A stretch of 49,848 nt of DNA. It comes from a virus. Below, in pieces: positions 17,258-27,092 of this stretch. Positions within the stretch are counted from its first letter, which is position 1. Every line of letters begins with the position of its first letter. The position numbers and the translations under genes were made by a program. The notes beneath the pieces are model-generated. The model was not told the DNA's origin and did no database searches. It saw only the letters and a list, made by a program, of their open reading frames with translations. Location of the stretch: positions 1-49,848 of the IMG/VR virus record IMGVR_UViG_3300028610_000388; one strand, given 5' to 3'.

Positions 17258-20200
17258 TGGCAAAGCAGGTTTCCATATTCGATATCGAGGCAAAGGACGG
17301 TGAACAGGTCTCTGTGTTCGATATAGAAGAGCCTACGCCTGCGCCGTCTTTCACGCTACCCGACCAGGCTCTCGATGTTGAAACAATTGTGGACAACTCC
17401 GATAAGAACTGGGATATCTCACAATCTTTGGAGATGCACCCGAGCGTTACAGAGCGTTGGTTGAATATCTTGGGCACTCCCACAACGCTCGGTGTGCCCT
17501 TGCCGCCGCCTATCAAGCCGAAAGACCCTGTCGATCAACCAGAAGGTGAACCTACCTTCTCGGGCCAACTCATCGGCGGCACGATTGAAATGGCGAAGCA
17601 TCTGGCCGATTTGCCGCGCAGGACGCTTATGCTGATTGGCCAGATGGAACATAGACCTTTCATGGGCACAGAAGTCATTCCTGGTGCGACTCCAGAGGAA
17701 ATCCGCACTGATCCTTTGTATCGAGCGGCGGCTGTAGTATCTGAAAGAGCGTCTGTCGGCACGGATTTCCTCTTGAATACACATCCTGAATGGAAAGCCA
17801 ACCCGCCCGATAGTTTCAAGGACCTCATCACGAGTCCGCGGAAAATCGTCCAAGGGGTCTTGCGGGCGGTCCCATTGCTTGCAGGCGCAGGGTTTGCAGT
17901 AGCGGCAGGCCAGCCGGGGGCTGCATTAACCATGATGTTCGCAGCCGAGAGCAACGCCGCGAAAGAAGGATATCTTGCCAAGGGCGCAACAGAAGATAGT
18001 GCTGAATCTGCGTCGAACGTATACGGCTTTGTAGCGACTGGGATAGAATTTCTGAGCGTAGGACATGGATTGAAATTGCTCGGCAATCTTCGGACTGTCA
18101 TTCTGAACCGCTCTGCCCAGAAATTAGCCATTGCCTCGGTAGGCAAGTCCATAACAAAGCAAATGGCGACGACGGCTGTTTTGCAATCAGTTGAAGAGGT
18201 AGGCCAAGGCCGATGGCAGGACATAGTTGGCTTGACAATGCTAGACCAGCCAATTGAAGGGGGTTGGCGGGGTATGTTGGACCGCAGTGCCCAGGAAGCG
18301 ACTATTGCAACAGCATTGACCCTGGCAACCGGGGGATTAGGTATCACCGCCGGTAAGGTAGGCCAGATCACAGAAGCCCACACAAACAAGTTCAATAAGG
18401 CTTTACAGGCCAAACAAGAGGATATTCAGACCGCCCTTGTGAACGGCGACGCCCAACAGGCGGATAAACTCATCAACGAAGCCGTCCAGGAAGCCACTGG
18501 AATTGATCCCACAAAGCCTTTACCAAAGGCTGAGATCGAGTTCACAGCCGAAGAAGAGGCTGCCCAAGCTGAACTAGAGGCTGGCATTGAGGCCCCTGGT
18601 GAGCCCGCCAAGCCATCCGAAGCTAAACCCCCGCCGTTGGCCGGTGAGAAGGAGATCGCGGCACAGGTCAAGGCAGAGCCCACGCCAGCGGTGCGTAAGA
18701 TTCGTTCTGCTGCATTTCAGTTGCCAGATAGGTCGGTTATAGAAGGCACGAGCCATCCAACAATAGTATTGCAATCAAAAGATAAGGGGATAGAGATACC
18801 AGAAACTGCAATTGCTGGATTTGTAACGGCGGAAGGAAAGTTTGTTACCAGAGAAGAAGCTGCTGATATTGTTGGGCGCAAAACTCCATTAGAAGCACGA
18901 GAATTGGGGCCATTTGGGCGAGGCCCAGAACGGATCGTAGTCCAGCCGCCCATTGAGGAGCCTACGCCAGCGGTACGGAAAGAGGAAATACCAACCCCCG
19001 AGCAGGCCTTCGACCAGGTCAAGACCCAAATCAGCCAGTCTATCGGAGCGGCAAGGGCCGGATTTGAGTCTTTCGACCCCGCAATGAAGCGAGCCCAGAA
19101 GCGGGCCGTCGAGGGGGATGAGAACATATTCCTCGTCCAACGGGCCGGTGGTAAGTGGGTAGCCCAAGATAAAATCCCGGCAACCGGGCATTATACTATC
19201 GTCAGACCGGATGGTACTGCGGAGTTCATCAAGCAGGCTTCTCTAACAGCCGAGGAGTCCGAGGACTTCGCCGAAAAGCTCAAAGGCCCGAAGATCACCG
19301 ACAAGGCCGAAGCCATCAAGACGAAGTTCATCGAGCGGCTGGATAACGCCGAAGCGTTAAAGAAGGAACTCAAAGCGTTCATCAATAGTTCCCTACCGGC
19401 TTCGCCGGAAAAGATACAAGCCCTGGGGATCCTGGACAAGATCAGCGCCAAGAAATGGGACAAGATCAACGTCAAGAATTTCGGTGAGGCCCTGGCTTTT
19501 GTGGACTTCGCGGCTGAGAGTCTGCGTAAGCAACAAGCCGTTACAGATTACAAAAAGACACTCAAAGACCTCAAGAAGAAGTTCGGCACCAAGAAGACAT
19601 TGCTCGGCGAGATGAGACCGGAGTTCGCCGAGAAGGTATCCGGTTTGATCGACGGGATTGACGTCGCAAAGCTCGGGAGCCGGAAAGAATCTGATCTCAA
19701 GGGTCTCCAGCATAAGATTCAAGGACTGGCGACTGCACTATCACAGGAAAATCTGATTCAAGTTGACCCGGACTTGCCCGATGCTTCTGTCCGGGAACTC
19801 CTGAAGATACCTGATGCCCGGTTGGCGCAGCTCGCCAGATTGGGCAAGACCCCGCTGACTGATATGACCGCTGGCGAAATAGAGTCAATCAATGACGAAC
19901 TGGCGAGGCTCGTCGGCCAGAACAACCTCAAGAACAAACTCATCACCGCAAGGGGCGTCGAAGAACTCAGTACTGCTCTGGAAGATACTCAGGAAGAGAT
20001 GATCCCGAGCAAAGCTGTTCGTAAGGGCAAGGAACCAATCCAGGCCGGGCCGGTGGGTCGGCTCGTCAAACTCGCTGGGTCATCGGTGGCTACGTCAATA
20101 CAATCAACTACCGGGAGTCTCCAGAACACAACCAGCAAATTCCTGATGTGGGATATCATGGACGGTCTCGGTAAGCGGTACGACATGCAGCGCCGGACCA

Positions 20201-22122
20201 AAGAATTCACACAGAACCGAATGAACGAGAAGGGAATCAGCTTTGAAGATGTGAAGACTTGGCGCAAGACAACCCACACATTTGAAAAGGTCACTAACCG
20301 GCACACCGGCAAGCCGATCACTCTGAACGAAGACCAGATACTTTCAATCTTGATGGATGTCCGTAATCCCGATAACCGGGCAGCGGCGCAGCGGGGATAC
20401 AACTGGACTGAAAAGACTTTGGCGGGCGTAAAGAAGCAGTTCGATACCGGGTCGCTGACTTTACAGCAACTCGGGGATATCTTGAAGCCCATGACGGCGA
20501 AGCATCGGGCAATGGCTGACATCGCAAATGAAGTCCTCGACACCAAGACCAAGCCCGAACTCAGTGATACTTCAATGAAACTCTTCAATCACGATATGTT
20601 CCGGGTGGATAATTATTGGGCGATGAACCGCGTACTGCCTTTGAGTCTTGGCGGAGCCCGAGCCGATATCCAGGCGTTGTCGAATATGGGCATGAGTAAA
20701 GAGCGCATCGGTGGTTCGCAGCCTTTGAAGCTGATTCCGTTCTTCAACAAACTCCACAACTCAATCGAAGAATCTTCGGCATACGCACACATGATGGTTC
20801 CGTTATTCAACGCCAAGTCAATCATGGCGAGTAAGGATTGGCAGGATTCTATGGTTGCCGCCGGACGTCAAGACGAGATGAAGCAGATCATTGCCAAGTT
20901 CGAGGTCCTTGAGAAGTCGGCACACTCTCAAGACGCTCTGGCACAGTGGAGCGGGGCATTGACAAGGGGATATGGTCGGTCGGTTTTGGCTTTGAACGTC
21001 GGTAGTATCGCGGCACAAGTAACTTCAGGACCGTTACTGATAGCAGTCGATCCCGTCCAGTACGTCAAGCACCCATTGCTGCCGAGTTCCAAGACTCTTC
21101 AGGATGAAATCAATGCTCACAACGGTGTATTGTGGAAGAGACGCAACTCGGGTCAGAGCACAAAGGACATCGGCGATATCCGGGCGACTCATGCCGTTAA
21201 TGAATTCTTCTTCGATAAGAGCGGTATTCTGAACACTCCTATGAAGCTCCAGGCCGCTACCGACAACATGGTCATTCAAAAGGTATGGCGGATGGCCAAA
21301 GGTCATGTCGCCAGCAAGACGCAACTCACGCCATCATCAGGCCAACGGTATTGGGATGCCGTTAATCGCCGAACATACGAACTCATGCTCACTCAACCGA
21401 ACTGGGAGCCGTTCCTGCGGAGCCAGTTGTTGACATCGCCGGACGTATTGACTCGGGGACTCATGGCATTCCGATCACCTGTGGAGGCTTTACACAACAC
21501 ACTCTTGCGAGCCGATGCCGACGTTGCTAATGAACTACCCGGCGCTCGCAAAAGACAATTGCTGGCCTACGGAGCGGCTGCGACTTCCCTGATAGCCTAT
21601 AGGGCCGTTAAGACGGCCTACATCGAAGGCAGGAAAGCATTGCCAAAACTAGCTGGTAAAGACGACGAGAAGGATAAGGGCGACGGTATCCTGTCAGACG
21701 CCGGTGAGAAGTTGTTGTATGATTTCTTTAGCGTCAGCCCCATAGGCAGGACCGCCGGGGTAGTGATCGTGAATCGCATCGTCGCTGGTGTGAAGAAAGA
21801 ACGTCCCGGCCGAGGGGTGATCGAACGCATCCCGATTGCTTCGGTCGCCGAGACAACAGAGAGACTTGCAAGTAATATCGGAAATATGATCGGGCGTAAA
21901 GCAGAAGGCGATCCCAAATGGGATGAGAAGATGCCCGATACTATTGAGCTTGCAGTGAGACTTGCCGGACACCTTGCAGGGTTGCCGGTAAATGCCCCAC
22001 TGTCGGTTGCAAAGCCGGTACTGGAACCGGAGAAGAATAAACTCCAAGACAAGCTCGAAGATATCAACGTCTTTGAAATCAATAAGAAGATCGAACAAGG
22101 ACTGAAAGGTGTACGAAGATGA
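17257..22122 (+). CDS. Giant internal/ejection protein (gp16-like position)
   Basis: 1621 aa; ATG shares its A with the previous TAA. The N-terminus carries two similar boxes (VSIFDIE, VSVFDIE). A hydrophobic stretch lies near residues 200-235. EPTPAVRK occurs near 473 and 568 in Pro-rich linkers, followed by long charged helices (620-950) and a large mixed domain. No transglycosylase or peptidase motif was visible, unlike T7 gp16. By position and size it should be the inner-membrane-spanning part of the ejection machinery. A large antisense ORF within it is a reading-frame shadow. Confidence 0.65.
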   Translation: MAKQVSIFDIEAKDGEQVSVFDIEEPTPAPSFTLPDQALDVETIVDNSDKNWDISQSLEMHPSVTERWLNILGTPTTLGVPLPPPIKPKDPVDQPEGEPTFSGQLIGGTIEMAKHLADLPRRTLMLIGQMEHRPFMGTEVIPGATPEEIRTDPLYRAAAVVSERASVGTDFLLNTHPEWKANPPDSFKDLITSPRKIVQGVLRAVPLLAGAGFAVAAGQPGAALTMMFAAESNAAKEGYLAKGATEDSAESASNVYGFVATGIEFLSVGHGLKLLGNLRTVILNRSAQKLAIASVGKSITKQMATTAVLQSVEEVGQGRWQDIVGLTMLDQPIEGGWRGMLDRSAQEATIATALTLATGGLGITAGKVGQITEAHTNKFNKALQAKQEDIQTALVNGDAQQADKLINEAVQEATGIDPTKPLPKAEIEFTAEEEAAQAELEAGIEAPGEPAKPSEAKPPPLAGEKEIAAQVKAEPTPAVRKIRSAAFQLPDRSVIEGTSHPTIVLQSKDKGIEIPETAIAGFVTAEGKFVTREEAADIVGRKTPLEARELGPFGRGPERIVVQPPIEEPTPAVRKEEIPTPEQAFDQVKTQISQSIGAARAGFESFDPAMKRAQKRAVEGDENIFLVQRAGGKWVAQDKIPATGHYTIVRPDGTAEFIKQASLTAEESEDFAEKLKGPKITDKAEAIKTKFIERLDNAEALKKELKAFINSSLPASPEKIQALGILDKISAKKWDKINVKNFGEALAFVDFAAESLRKQQAVTDYKKTLKDLKKKFGTKKTLLGEMRPEFAEKVSGLIDGIDVAKLGSRKESDLKGLQHKIQGLATALSQENLIQVDPDLPDASVRELLKIPDARLAQLARLGKTPLTDMTAGEIESINDELARLVGQNNLKNKLITARGVEELSTALEDTQEEMIPSKAVRKGKEPIQAGPVGRLVKLAGSSVATSIQSTTGSLQNTTSKFLMWDIMDGLGKRYDMQRRTKEFTQNRMNEKGISFEDVKTWRKTTHTFEKVTNRHTGKPITLNEDQILSILMDVRNPDNRAAAQRGYNWTEKTLAGVKKQFDTGSLTLQQLGDILKPMTAKHRAMADIANEVLDTKTKPELSDTSMKLFNHDMFRVDNYWAMNRVLPLSLGGARADIQALSNMGMSKERIGGSQPLKLIPFFNKLHNSIEESSAYAHMMVPLFNAKSIMASKDWQDSMVAAGRQDEMKQIIAKFEVLEKSAHSQDALAQWSGALTRGYGRSVLALNVGSIAAQVTSGPLLIAVDPVQYVKHPLLPSSKTLQDEINAHNGVLWKRRNSGQSTKDIGDIRATHAVNEFFFDKSGILNTPMKLQAATDNMVIQKVWRMAKGHVASKTQLTPSSGQRYWDAVNRRTYELMLTQPNWEPFLRSQLLTSPDVLTRGLMAFRSPVEALHNTLLRADADVANELPGARKRQLLAYGAAATSLIAYRAVKTAYIEGRKALPKLAGKDDEKDKGDGILSDAGEKLLYDFFSVSPIGRTAGVVIVNRIVAGVKKERPGRGVIERIPIASVAETTERLASNIGNMIGRKAEGDPKWDEKMPDTIELAVRLAGHLAGLPVNAPLSVAKPVLEPEKNKLQDKLEDINVFEINKKIEQGLKGVRR

Positions 22123-25100
22123 AACGTGCAATAATTCTATCGCTGTTACTCTGTACTTCAATTTTCGCCACCGTTCCTCAAGGCGAGAGTACGAGAGAAT
22201 ACTTCGTCTGCGATAATGTGATAACAAATTTCACCTTCACAATGCCGTCGAATTCGTCGGATGACATTTTCGTATATCGGCACACCATAGCGACCGGAGC
22301 CGAACTCCTACTGACTATCAGCACACAGTACACGATAGCGCCAACATCGAGCGACTACCTCAACGGCGGCGTGGTCACTACGATTGCCACTTATGACAGC
22401 ACGTTTCAAATAGTGATTGTGCGCAAGATCAAACAAAGTCAGGAGCGAACGTCGGCTGTCATTAGTGTCAATACGGTTGTCCTGGGATTGGATAAGGTAA
22501 CTCGCCAAGTTCAGGACTTATGGGACAGGTGGGAGCGAACAGTCCGTTTGCCGGAAAGTTTCAGCGACTCGTTCGATATGGAATTACCTTTTATCGAAGA
22601 GGGATATTTACGAATAAATTCCTCGGATGAGATCGAGATAGACACAGGCGTATTGGGTCTAGCCTGGAGCGATCCCGTGGATTCGGATATCATACCTAAT
22701 CTCGACAACGTCTATGACATCGGCAGTGCGGCGCTCTCATTCAAAGATATTTATTGGGATGGTATCGGATATGGCGATGTGACCGGGGATTTGACGGGTA
22801 ATGCTGATACGGCAACGACAGCTTCGGGTGTCGTTCCTGACTCTGTGGCTTTAACAACTGACACTACCGGGAATTACGTGGCTTCAATAACCGATGGACT
22901 GGCGATTGATGGCGGTGACGGAGGCTCTGAGGGCGCTGCAATTACGCTGGCCTTCGATCCGACGGAGCTACTTGGAAGCAGAACGTGGGGCGACGGCTCT
23001 ACTGACACGATTGTATGGACGTGGGACCGAGCTACGGGTACGGACCCAACACTGACATTCGGCAATGCACTGATAACGGCTGGCCAGGGTTTTACGGTGA
23101 CTGGCGGACTTACAGCCTCGACCTACATGGACATAACCCCAACTGCAAGCCAGGCTCATTCAGAGGGCCGGATGTATTACGATTCCGACGTCGATACGTT
23201 TGTCATGTATAATGCAGAAGCGGACATTGCCTTGAACGTGGGTGAAGAGAATTGGGTATTTGTGCGCAACGGTACGGGTAGTACGATCACAGACGGCCAA
23301 GTGGTTTACTTCTCAGGAGCAACCGGAGGCAGGCCCAACATCATATTGGCCAAAGCTGATGCTGCTGCAACTTCACTGGTGGCTGGATTAGCAACTCACG
23401 ATATAGAAAATAATAGCGATGGTTACGTGACCGTGTTTGGCGTAGTGCGCGGTGCTGTCACTACCACAGGACTGTCCGGGGGCGACCCTCTGTATCTATC
23501 GGCTGCGACTGCCGGGGCATTGACTACGACACCACCGACGCCTCCTAATTTCATAGTTATGGTCGCAAAAGTTATGACCGTCAGTGGGAACGGTGATGTT
23601 TTCGTTTGTGCCGACCATATAGATTACAGCGATGGTGTGGTTTTCAATTCATTCAACACAGTCGGCGACATAACAAGCGGCGACAACTTCATCGCCAGCC
23701 TCGGCGCAGAAGGAACGCCTAGTTACACCTTTACGGGCGATACGGATACGGGTATGTGGTCCCCTACCGGCGATACCCTCGCATGGAGCCTCGGCGGGTC
23801 TGAGGCTATGCGGTTGGATGGGACTGGGTTGGGGATTGGGGTTAGTCCTGGGGTAAAATTGGATGTGTATGGTACTAGTGCCATAATGAGAGTACGGAGA
23901 CAGAACAATAATTTTCCCCCAGGTGTGATATTCCACAGAGAGGCGGCGGGTTCTGGTGATATTTCTGTGGGCTATTCTCTTGGGAATTTGAAATATGTAG
24001 GAAATACGGCAGCGTCCTCTGCGCGAGAGTTTGCTTCTCTAGATTTTATCGCTACTAACGTCGGCGATGGGACGGAGGCAGGATATTTTTCTTTCTTAAA
24101 TAAAGATATGGGGAATATACTGACAGTCCTTACTTCTAGTTTTGTTGGTTTTGGAGGCGAAGCCACCCCCGAAACCCTAACCGAATGGACAAGTGCTGTC
24201 CCTTATCTCACCCTCCACAACAGCACTGAGGAGAACGCAGACGGCGGGCGAGAGAGTCGCCTAATCTTTAAGGGGGAGCAGGACGGCACAGAGGAGACTA
24301 CACTTGCCATGATGGAAGTTGCCCATGACGGTGCGGCTGATGACGAGAAAGGTTATATTGAATTCTTTGTGAATGATGGTGCTGATGGAGATACACCGAC
24401 ATCTGCATTGAAGATTGATAGTACCCTCTCGGCGGCATTTGCAGGTGGCGGCTCTTTCGCCGATGTAGTCTCTGGTGTTACACCCGTGGCAAGTGCTGAC
24501 TTTGCGACTAAGGAGTATGTCGATACGGCAATCGGCTTCCAGTTCGATTATTTCTTTGGGGATACGGCGTCGGATATCGGAGGAATTTACTATGCGATGA
24601 CGGATCAGGACTTGGGTGGGGGAGAATCCACCTTATCCACTGCGGGACTTACGCAGGCGGATGACCAGCCCCTTGTGAATTTTGCCACATTGTCCGGAGA
24701 ACCGGGCGTGCAGGCATTGTCAGCCGGCGTGTATGACGTACACTTTCATGCAGAGAGAACTGGGGGGAGCCGTGCCACGGTACTCTATGCCGCGTTATAT
24801 AAATATGAGACTGACACGACCGAGACTCTGTTGGGCACAACCGAGGTATCTGGCTTGGTTACTTCTAAGGAAGAGTTCGATCTGCACATGAGCATTGCCT
24901 CCGAGATTACGATTGATGCAACGGACAGGCTCATCATCAAGTTCTTCGCTAATTGCGATACAGGTGCAAATACCACGATTGCTTTGTACCAGGAAGGTGA
25001 TACTGTATCACACTTCACATTCTCCACAACGTCGAACATTTTGAATTCCCTTTACTTGCGGGTGGATGGGGCTACAACCTTGGCCGGTGCGTGGGACATG

Positions 25101-25640
25101 GGCTCCCAAATCCTGACAAACGTGAATATCGACTCCGGGGTCATTACCGGGATCACGGACCTTGCCATAGCCGACGGTGGGACGGGACAGAGTACGGCCC
25201 AGGCTGCGATTGACGCCTTGACAGCAGTGTCGGGGGCCACCAACGAATACGTTCTGACAAAGGACACAGGCACCGGCAACGCGAAATGGAAAGTAACGGG
25301 CTCCGCCAATATTGCTGGCGATCTACCAACTATTAACGATTCTGACGCTAATGCGATGCTCAAAGATCATGCGTATTTAACCCAAACATCGGGCTTCGTT
25401 ACAGCTTGGAGCGATGCAAGTGCGAATACCCTATCCGGGTATGTTCATAATACTGATGATCCTGCTGGGGCGGGTGTCCTTGTGATAAAAAACAAAGTCG
25501 ATAATCTTAGGCCGGGCATTTCAATGTTCGTTGGTGATGGCCTGTATTTTGAAATAGCACTAACCACAGGAACCCCCATAATAATATGGACCCCGCTCGT
25601 CAATGGCGGCGCGGCACCGATAGATCAAGAGGCACCATAG
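22119..25640 (+). CDS. Tail fibre with T7 gp17-type head and signal peptide
   Basis: 1173 aa, ATGA overlap with the previous gene. Residues 1-18 (MKRAIILSLLLCTSIFAT) form a signal peptide. About 22-145 match the T7 tail-fibre N-terminal domain that docks on the tail (REYFVCDNVITNFTFTMP ... QIVIVRKI). The following shaft has repeated NADTAT and LTGN-type trimeric-fibre turns, a VFVRNGTGSTITDG domain, a SEAMRLDGTGLGIG box near 565 and a C-terminal beta domain. DNA at about 23815-24170 has different codon use, suggesting domain exchange. Confidence 0.8.
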   Translation: MKRAIILSLLLCTSIFATVPQGESTREYFVCDNVITNFTFTMPSNSSDDIFVYRHTIATGAELLLTISTQYTIAPTSSDYLNGGVVTTIATYDSTFQIVIVRKIKQSQERTSAVISVNTVVLGLDKVTRQVQDLWDRWERTVRLPESFSDSFDMELPFIEEGYLRINSSDEIEIDTGVLGLAWSDPVDSDIIPNLDNVYDIGSAALSFKDIYWDGIGYGDVTGDLTGNADTATTASGVVPDSVALTTDTTGNYVASITDGLAIDGGDGGSEGAAITLAFDPTELLGSRTWGDGSTDTIVWTWDRATGTDPTLTFGNALITAGQGFTVTGGLTASTYMDITPTASQAHSEGRMYYDSDVDTFVMYNAEADIALNVGEENWVFVRNGTGSTITDGQVVYFSGATGGRPNIILAKADAAATSLVAGLATHDIENNSDGYVTVFGVVRGAVTTTGLSGGDPLYLSAATAGALTTTPPTPPNFIVMVAKVMTVSGNGDVFVCADHIDYSDGVVFNSFNTVGDITSGDNFIASLGAEGTPSYTFTGDTDTGMWSPTGDTLAWSLGGSEAMRLDGTGLGIGVSPGVKLDVYGTSAIMRVRRQNNNFPPGVIFHREAAGSGDISVGYSLGNLKYVGNTAASSAREFASLDFIATNVGDGTEAGYFSFLNKDMGNILTVLTSSFVGFGGEATPETLTEWTSAVPYLTLHNSTEENADGGRESRLIFKGEQDGTEETTLAMMEVAHDGAADDEKGYIEFFVNDGADGDTPTSALKIDSTLSAAFAGGGSFADVVSGVTPVASADFATKEYVDTAIGFQFDYFFGDTASDIGGIYYAMTDQDLGGGESTLSTAGLTQADDQPLVNFATLSGEPGVQALSAGVYDVHFHAERTGGSRATVLYAALYKYETDTTETLLGTTEVSGLVTSKEEFDLHMSIASEITIDATDRLIIKFFANCDTGANTTIALYQEGDTVSHFTFSTTSNILNSLYLRVDGATTLAGAWDMGSQILTNVNIDSGVITGITDLAIADGGTGQSTAQAAIDALTAVSGATNEYVLTKDTGTGNAKWKVTGSANIAGDLPTINDSDANAMLKDHAYLTQTSGFVTAWSDASANTLSGYVHNTDDPAGAGVLVIKNKVDNLRPGISMFVGDGLYFEIALTTGTPIIIWTPLVNGGAAPIDQEAP
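23820..23841 (+). other. G-quadruplex motif inside the fibre gene
   Basis: Four G-runs of 3-4 (23820-23822, 23826-23828, 23831-23834, 23838-23841) are separated by 3, 2 and 3 nt, with another GGGG at 23850-23853. This meets the usual G4 rule on the coding strand. It encodes the DGTGLGIGV turn and lies at the edge of a compositionally different patch. Confidence 0.6.
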
Positions 25641-25655
25641 AAAGGAACGCAGCTT

Positions 25656-25994
25656 ATGAAATGGATGAAGGACAATGGATTGAAAGTTGTTATTTCGATT
25701 GCAGCATTGGCGCTCGCTGTCGGGTTGGCCGTACAAGGGGCAGGTAGATTGAAAGGTTCTGAGGCTGAGAAGATTTCACACAACCACGAGGAAATAGTAG
25801 GCGTTAAGGCTGCGATCAAAGACGAGATAAAGCCCGCCCTGTCCAGGGCGATCAAGCACGTCGATCAGGAAGAAATCGACACACCGCGAATCAAGTCCGA
25901 CATCGCCGGCATCAGGACAGACTTCAAGGACTTCACGACAGAGCAGCGAAGCGTTAACAAAGAAATATTGCTGAGACTACCGAAACCCGAGTAA
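25656..25994 (+). CDS. Single-pass membrane coiled-coil protein (possible inner spanin)
   Basis: 112 aa, ATG with AAAGG upstream. One N-terminal transmembrane helix (about residues 8-27) is followed by an entirely helical charged domain. N-in orientation with a periplasmic coiled coil is the layout of inner spanins (Rz type), which act last in lysis of Gram-negative hosts. It begins the post-fibre lysis region. Alternatively a membrane-anchored hypothetical protein. Confidence 0.5.
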   Translation: MKWMKDNGLKVVISIAALALAVGLAVQGAGRLKGSEAEKISHNHEEIVGVKAAIKDEIKPALSRAIKHVDQEEIDTPRIKSDIAGIRTDFKDFTTEQRSVNKEILLRLPKPE

Positions 25995-26006
25995 AGGAGA
26001 ATTACA

Positions 26007-26414
26007 ATGAGAAGCAAAGCAATCCTAATCACAGCACTGTGCCTCGTGGCCTGCCTAATTGGCACAGCCTACGCGGCGACAACCATCACGTTCAACATCA
26101 GTGCGGTTTATGCAATCGAGTTGTTGGAAGCGTTCGGAGCCCAGGATGACGCTCACGTTCAGATTAAGATCCGGGGTAGCCAGAACGCCGCGGACCCGAA
26201 CGTACCGGACTACTCGGCGACTGTGAGTTTTAGGACGCCCATCAGAGACCCTAACGATAGCAACGTCGTCTACGCAAAGAAGCGGATCGCCCTGATCGTG
26301 GATGCTTTCAAATGCGCCCAGGAGAACAAGCTGAATGAAGATATAAGAGCAGAATATCACGCCAACAGGCCGCTATTTGACCCGAACGTGCCCAGCGGTA
26401 TCGACGAAGAGTAG
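26007..26414 (+). CDS. Exported hypothetical protein
   Basis: 135 aa, AAAGGAG upstream. Signal peptide MRSKAILITALCLVACLIGT with cleavage near TAYA-A; a Cys within the hydrophobic core gives a weak lipobox (LVAC). The mature part has Asp-Pro-Asn turns (ADPNVPDYS, RDPNDSNVVY, FDPNVPSG). Function unknown. Confidence 0.6.
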   Translation: MRSKAILITALCLVACLIGTAYAATTITFNISAVYAIELLEAFGAQDDAHVQIKIRGSQNAADPNVPDYSATVSFRTPIRDPNDSNVVYAKKRIALIVDAFKCAQENKLNEDIRAEYHANRPLFDPNVPSGIDEE

Positions 26415-26418
26415 CCCC

Positions 26419-26580
26419 ATGAACATTCGTGAACAAGTGCAACAGCTTGGTAAGGAACTATTGACGTTAGCCGGATTACAGGCCGATATCGAGGAGAGGG
26501 TAAGTGTCTGCAAAGAAAAACTGGAAAAAATGAAAAGGGAGCTTGACAACACATTAGCTATCTTGGATAATGAACACTAG
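26419..26580 (+). CDS. Small coiled-coil protein
   Basis: 53 aa from ATG 26419, 4 nt after the preceding stop; the longer ORF start would overlap the previous gene heavily. Entirely helical with heptad-like spacing (EQVQQLGKELLTLAGLQ). Ribosome site weak (GAAGAG). Role unknown. Confidence 0.5.
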   Translation: MNIREQVQQLGKELLTLAGLQADIEERVSVCKEKLEKMKRELDNTLAILDNEH

Positions 26581-26644
26581 CAATACGATTGATAATCTGC
26601 ACAGAGAAGTTAATCGGGCGTTATGAAATTGAAAAGGGAATACC

Positions 26645-26824
26645 ATGCCAAAAGAACAATGTAGTACATGCCGGTTCTGGCGAGGCCTTCCAAAGAGCAT
26701 GGGGCCAGATGGTTATTGTCGAAGGCATGCGCCACTGCCAACCGCAGACATAGACCGTCGTAACACTCAGTGGCCATGCACTACTCAATCTAGCTGGTGT
26801 GGAGAATGGGAGGAAAAGAAATGA
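26645..26824 (+). CDS. 59-aa Cys/Trp-rich zinc-finger-like protein
   Basis: ATG with AAGGGA 7 nt upstream; 59 codons ending in an ATGA overlap. Contains CSTCRFW, GYCRRH and WPCTTQSSWCGEWE: a short Cys4-type site of a layout common in small phage proteins (CxxCRFW ... C ... C). The overlap with the next gene and the ribosome site support it. Confidence 0.6.
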   Translation: MPKEQCSTCRFWRGLPKSMGPDGYCRRHAPLPTADIDRRNTQWPCTTQSSWCGEWEEKK

Positions 26825-27000
26825 CACCAGAATCAAAGATCATCCAACTCGTCGTCAGAACTGTTCTCTGTGCCCTTGTGGCGGGACTTCTCCTCGCAGG
26901 TATTGTATGTGTCCGTTCGTGCGCCAAGCGACTCCACACTCACCCGGAGCCCGGACCCACCAGTATAGAGCAGGTTGACCCCAACCAATCAAAGGAGTAA
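26821..27000 (+). CDS. Small single-pass membrane protein
   Basis: 59 aa from ATG 26821 (ATGA overlap). One hydrophobic helix (about residues 8-30, ending CVRSCAKR) then a short Pro-rich polar tail. It may belong to the lysis group; a spanin subunit is possible but cannot be shown. Confidence 0.5.
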   Translation: MTPESKIIQLVVRTVLCALVAGLLLAGIVCVRSCAKRLHTHPEPGPTSIEQVDPNQSKE

Positions 27001-27003
27001 GCT

Positions 27004-27090
27004 ATGAGTGCAGTGGAAATAATAGTTCATGGTATCTTTCTTGGATTGCTCATGTGTATTCTGTATGAAGTGCATGGGACTAGAAAGTAA
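27004..27090 (+). CDS. 28-aa membrane microprotein
   Basis: ATG with AAAGGAG 6 nt upstream, one of the best ribosome sites in the region. 28 codons forming one hydrophobic helix (IIVHGIFLGLLMCILY) with a short basic end, placed 2 nt before the holin gene. It could modulate holin or simply couple translation. Confidence 0.5.
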   Translation: MSAVEIIVHGIFLGLLMCILYEVHGTRK

Positions 27091-27092
27091 GA

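Noticed and set aside
17535-18413. 292-codon ORF on the minus strand
   Set aside because: Antisense to the giant ejection protein; low-complexity translation without ribosome site or family pattern.
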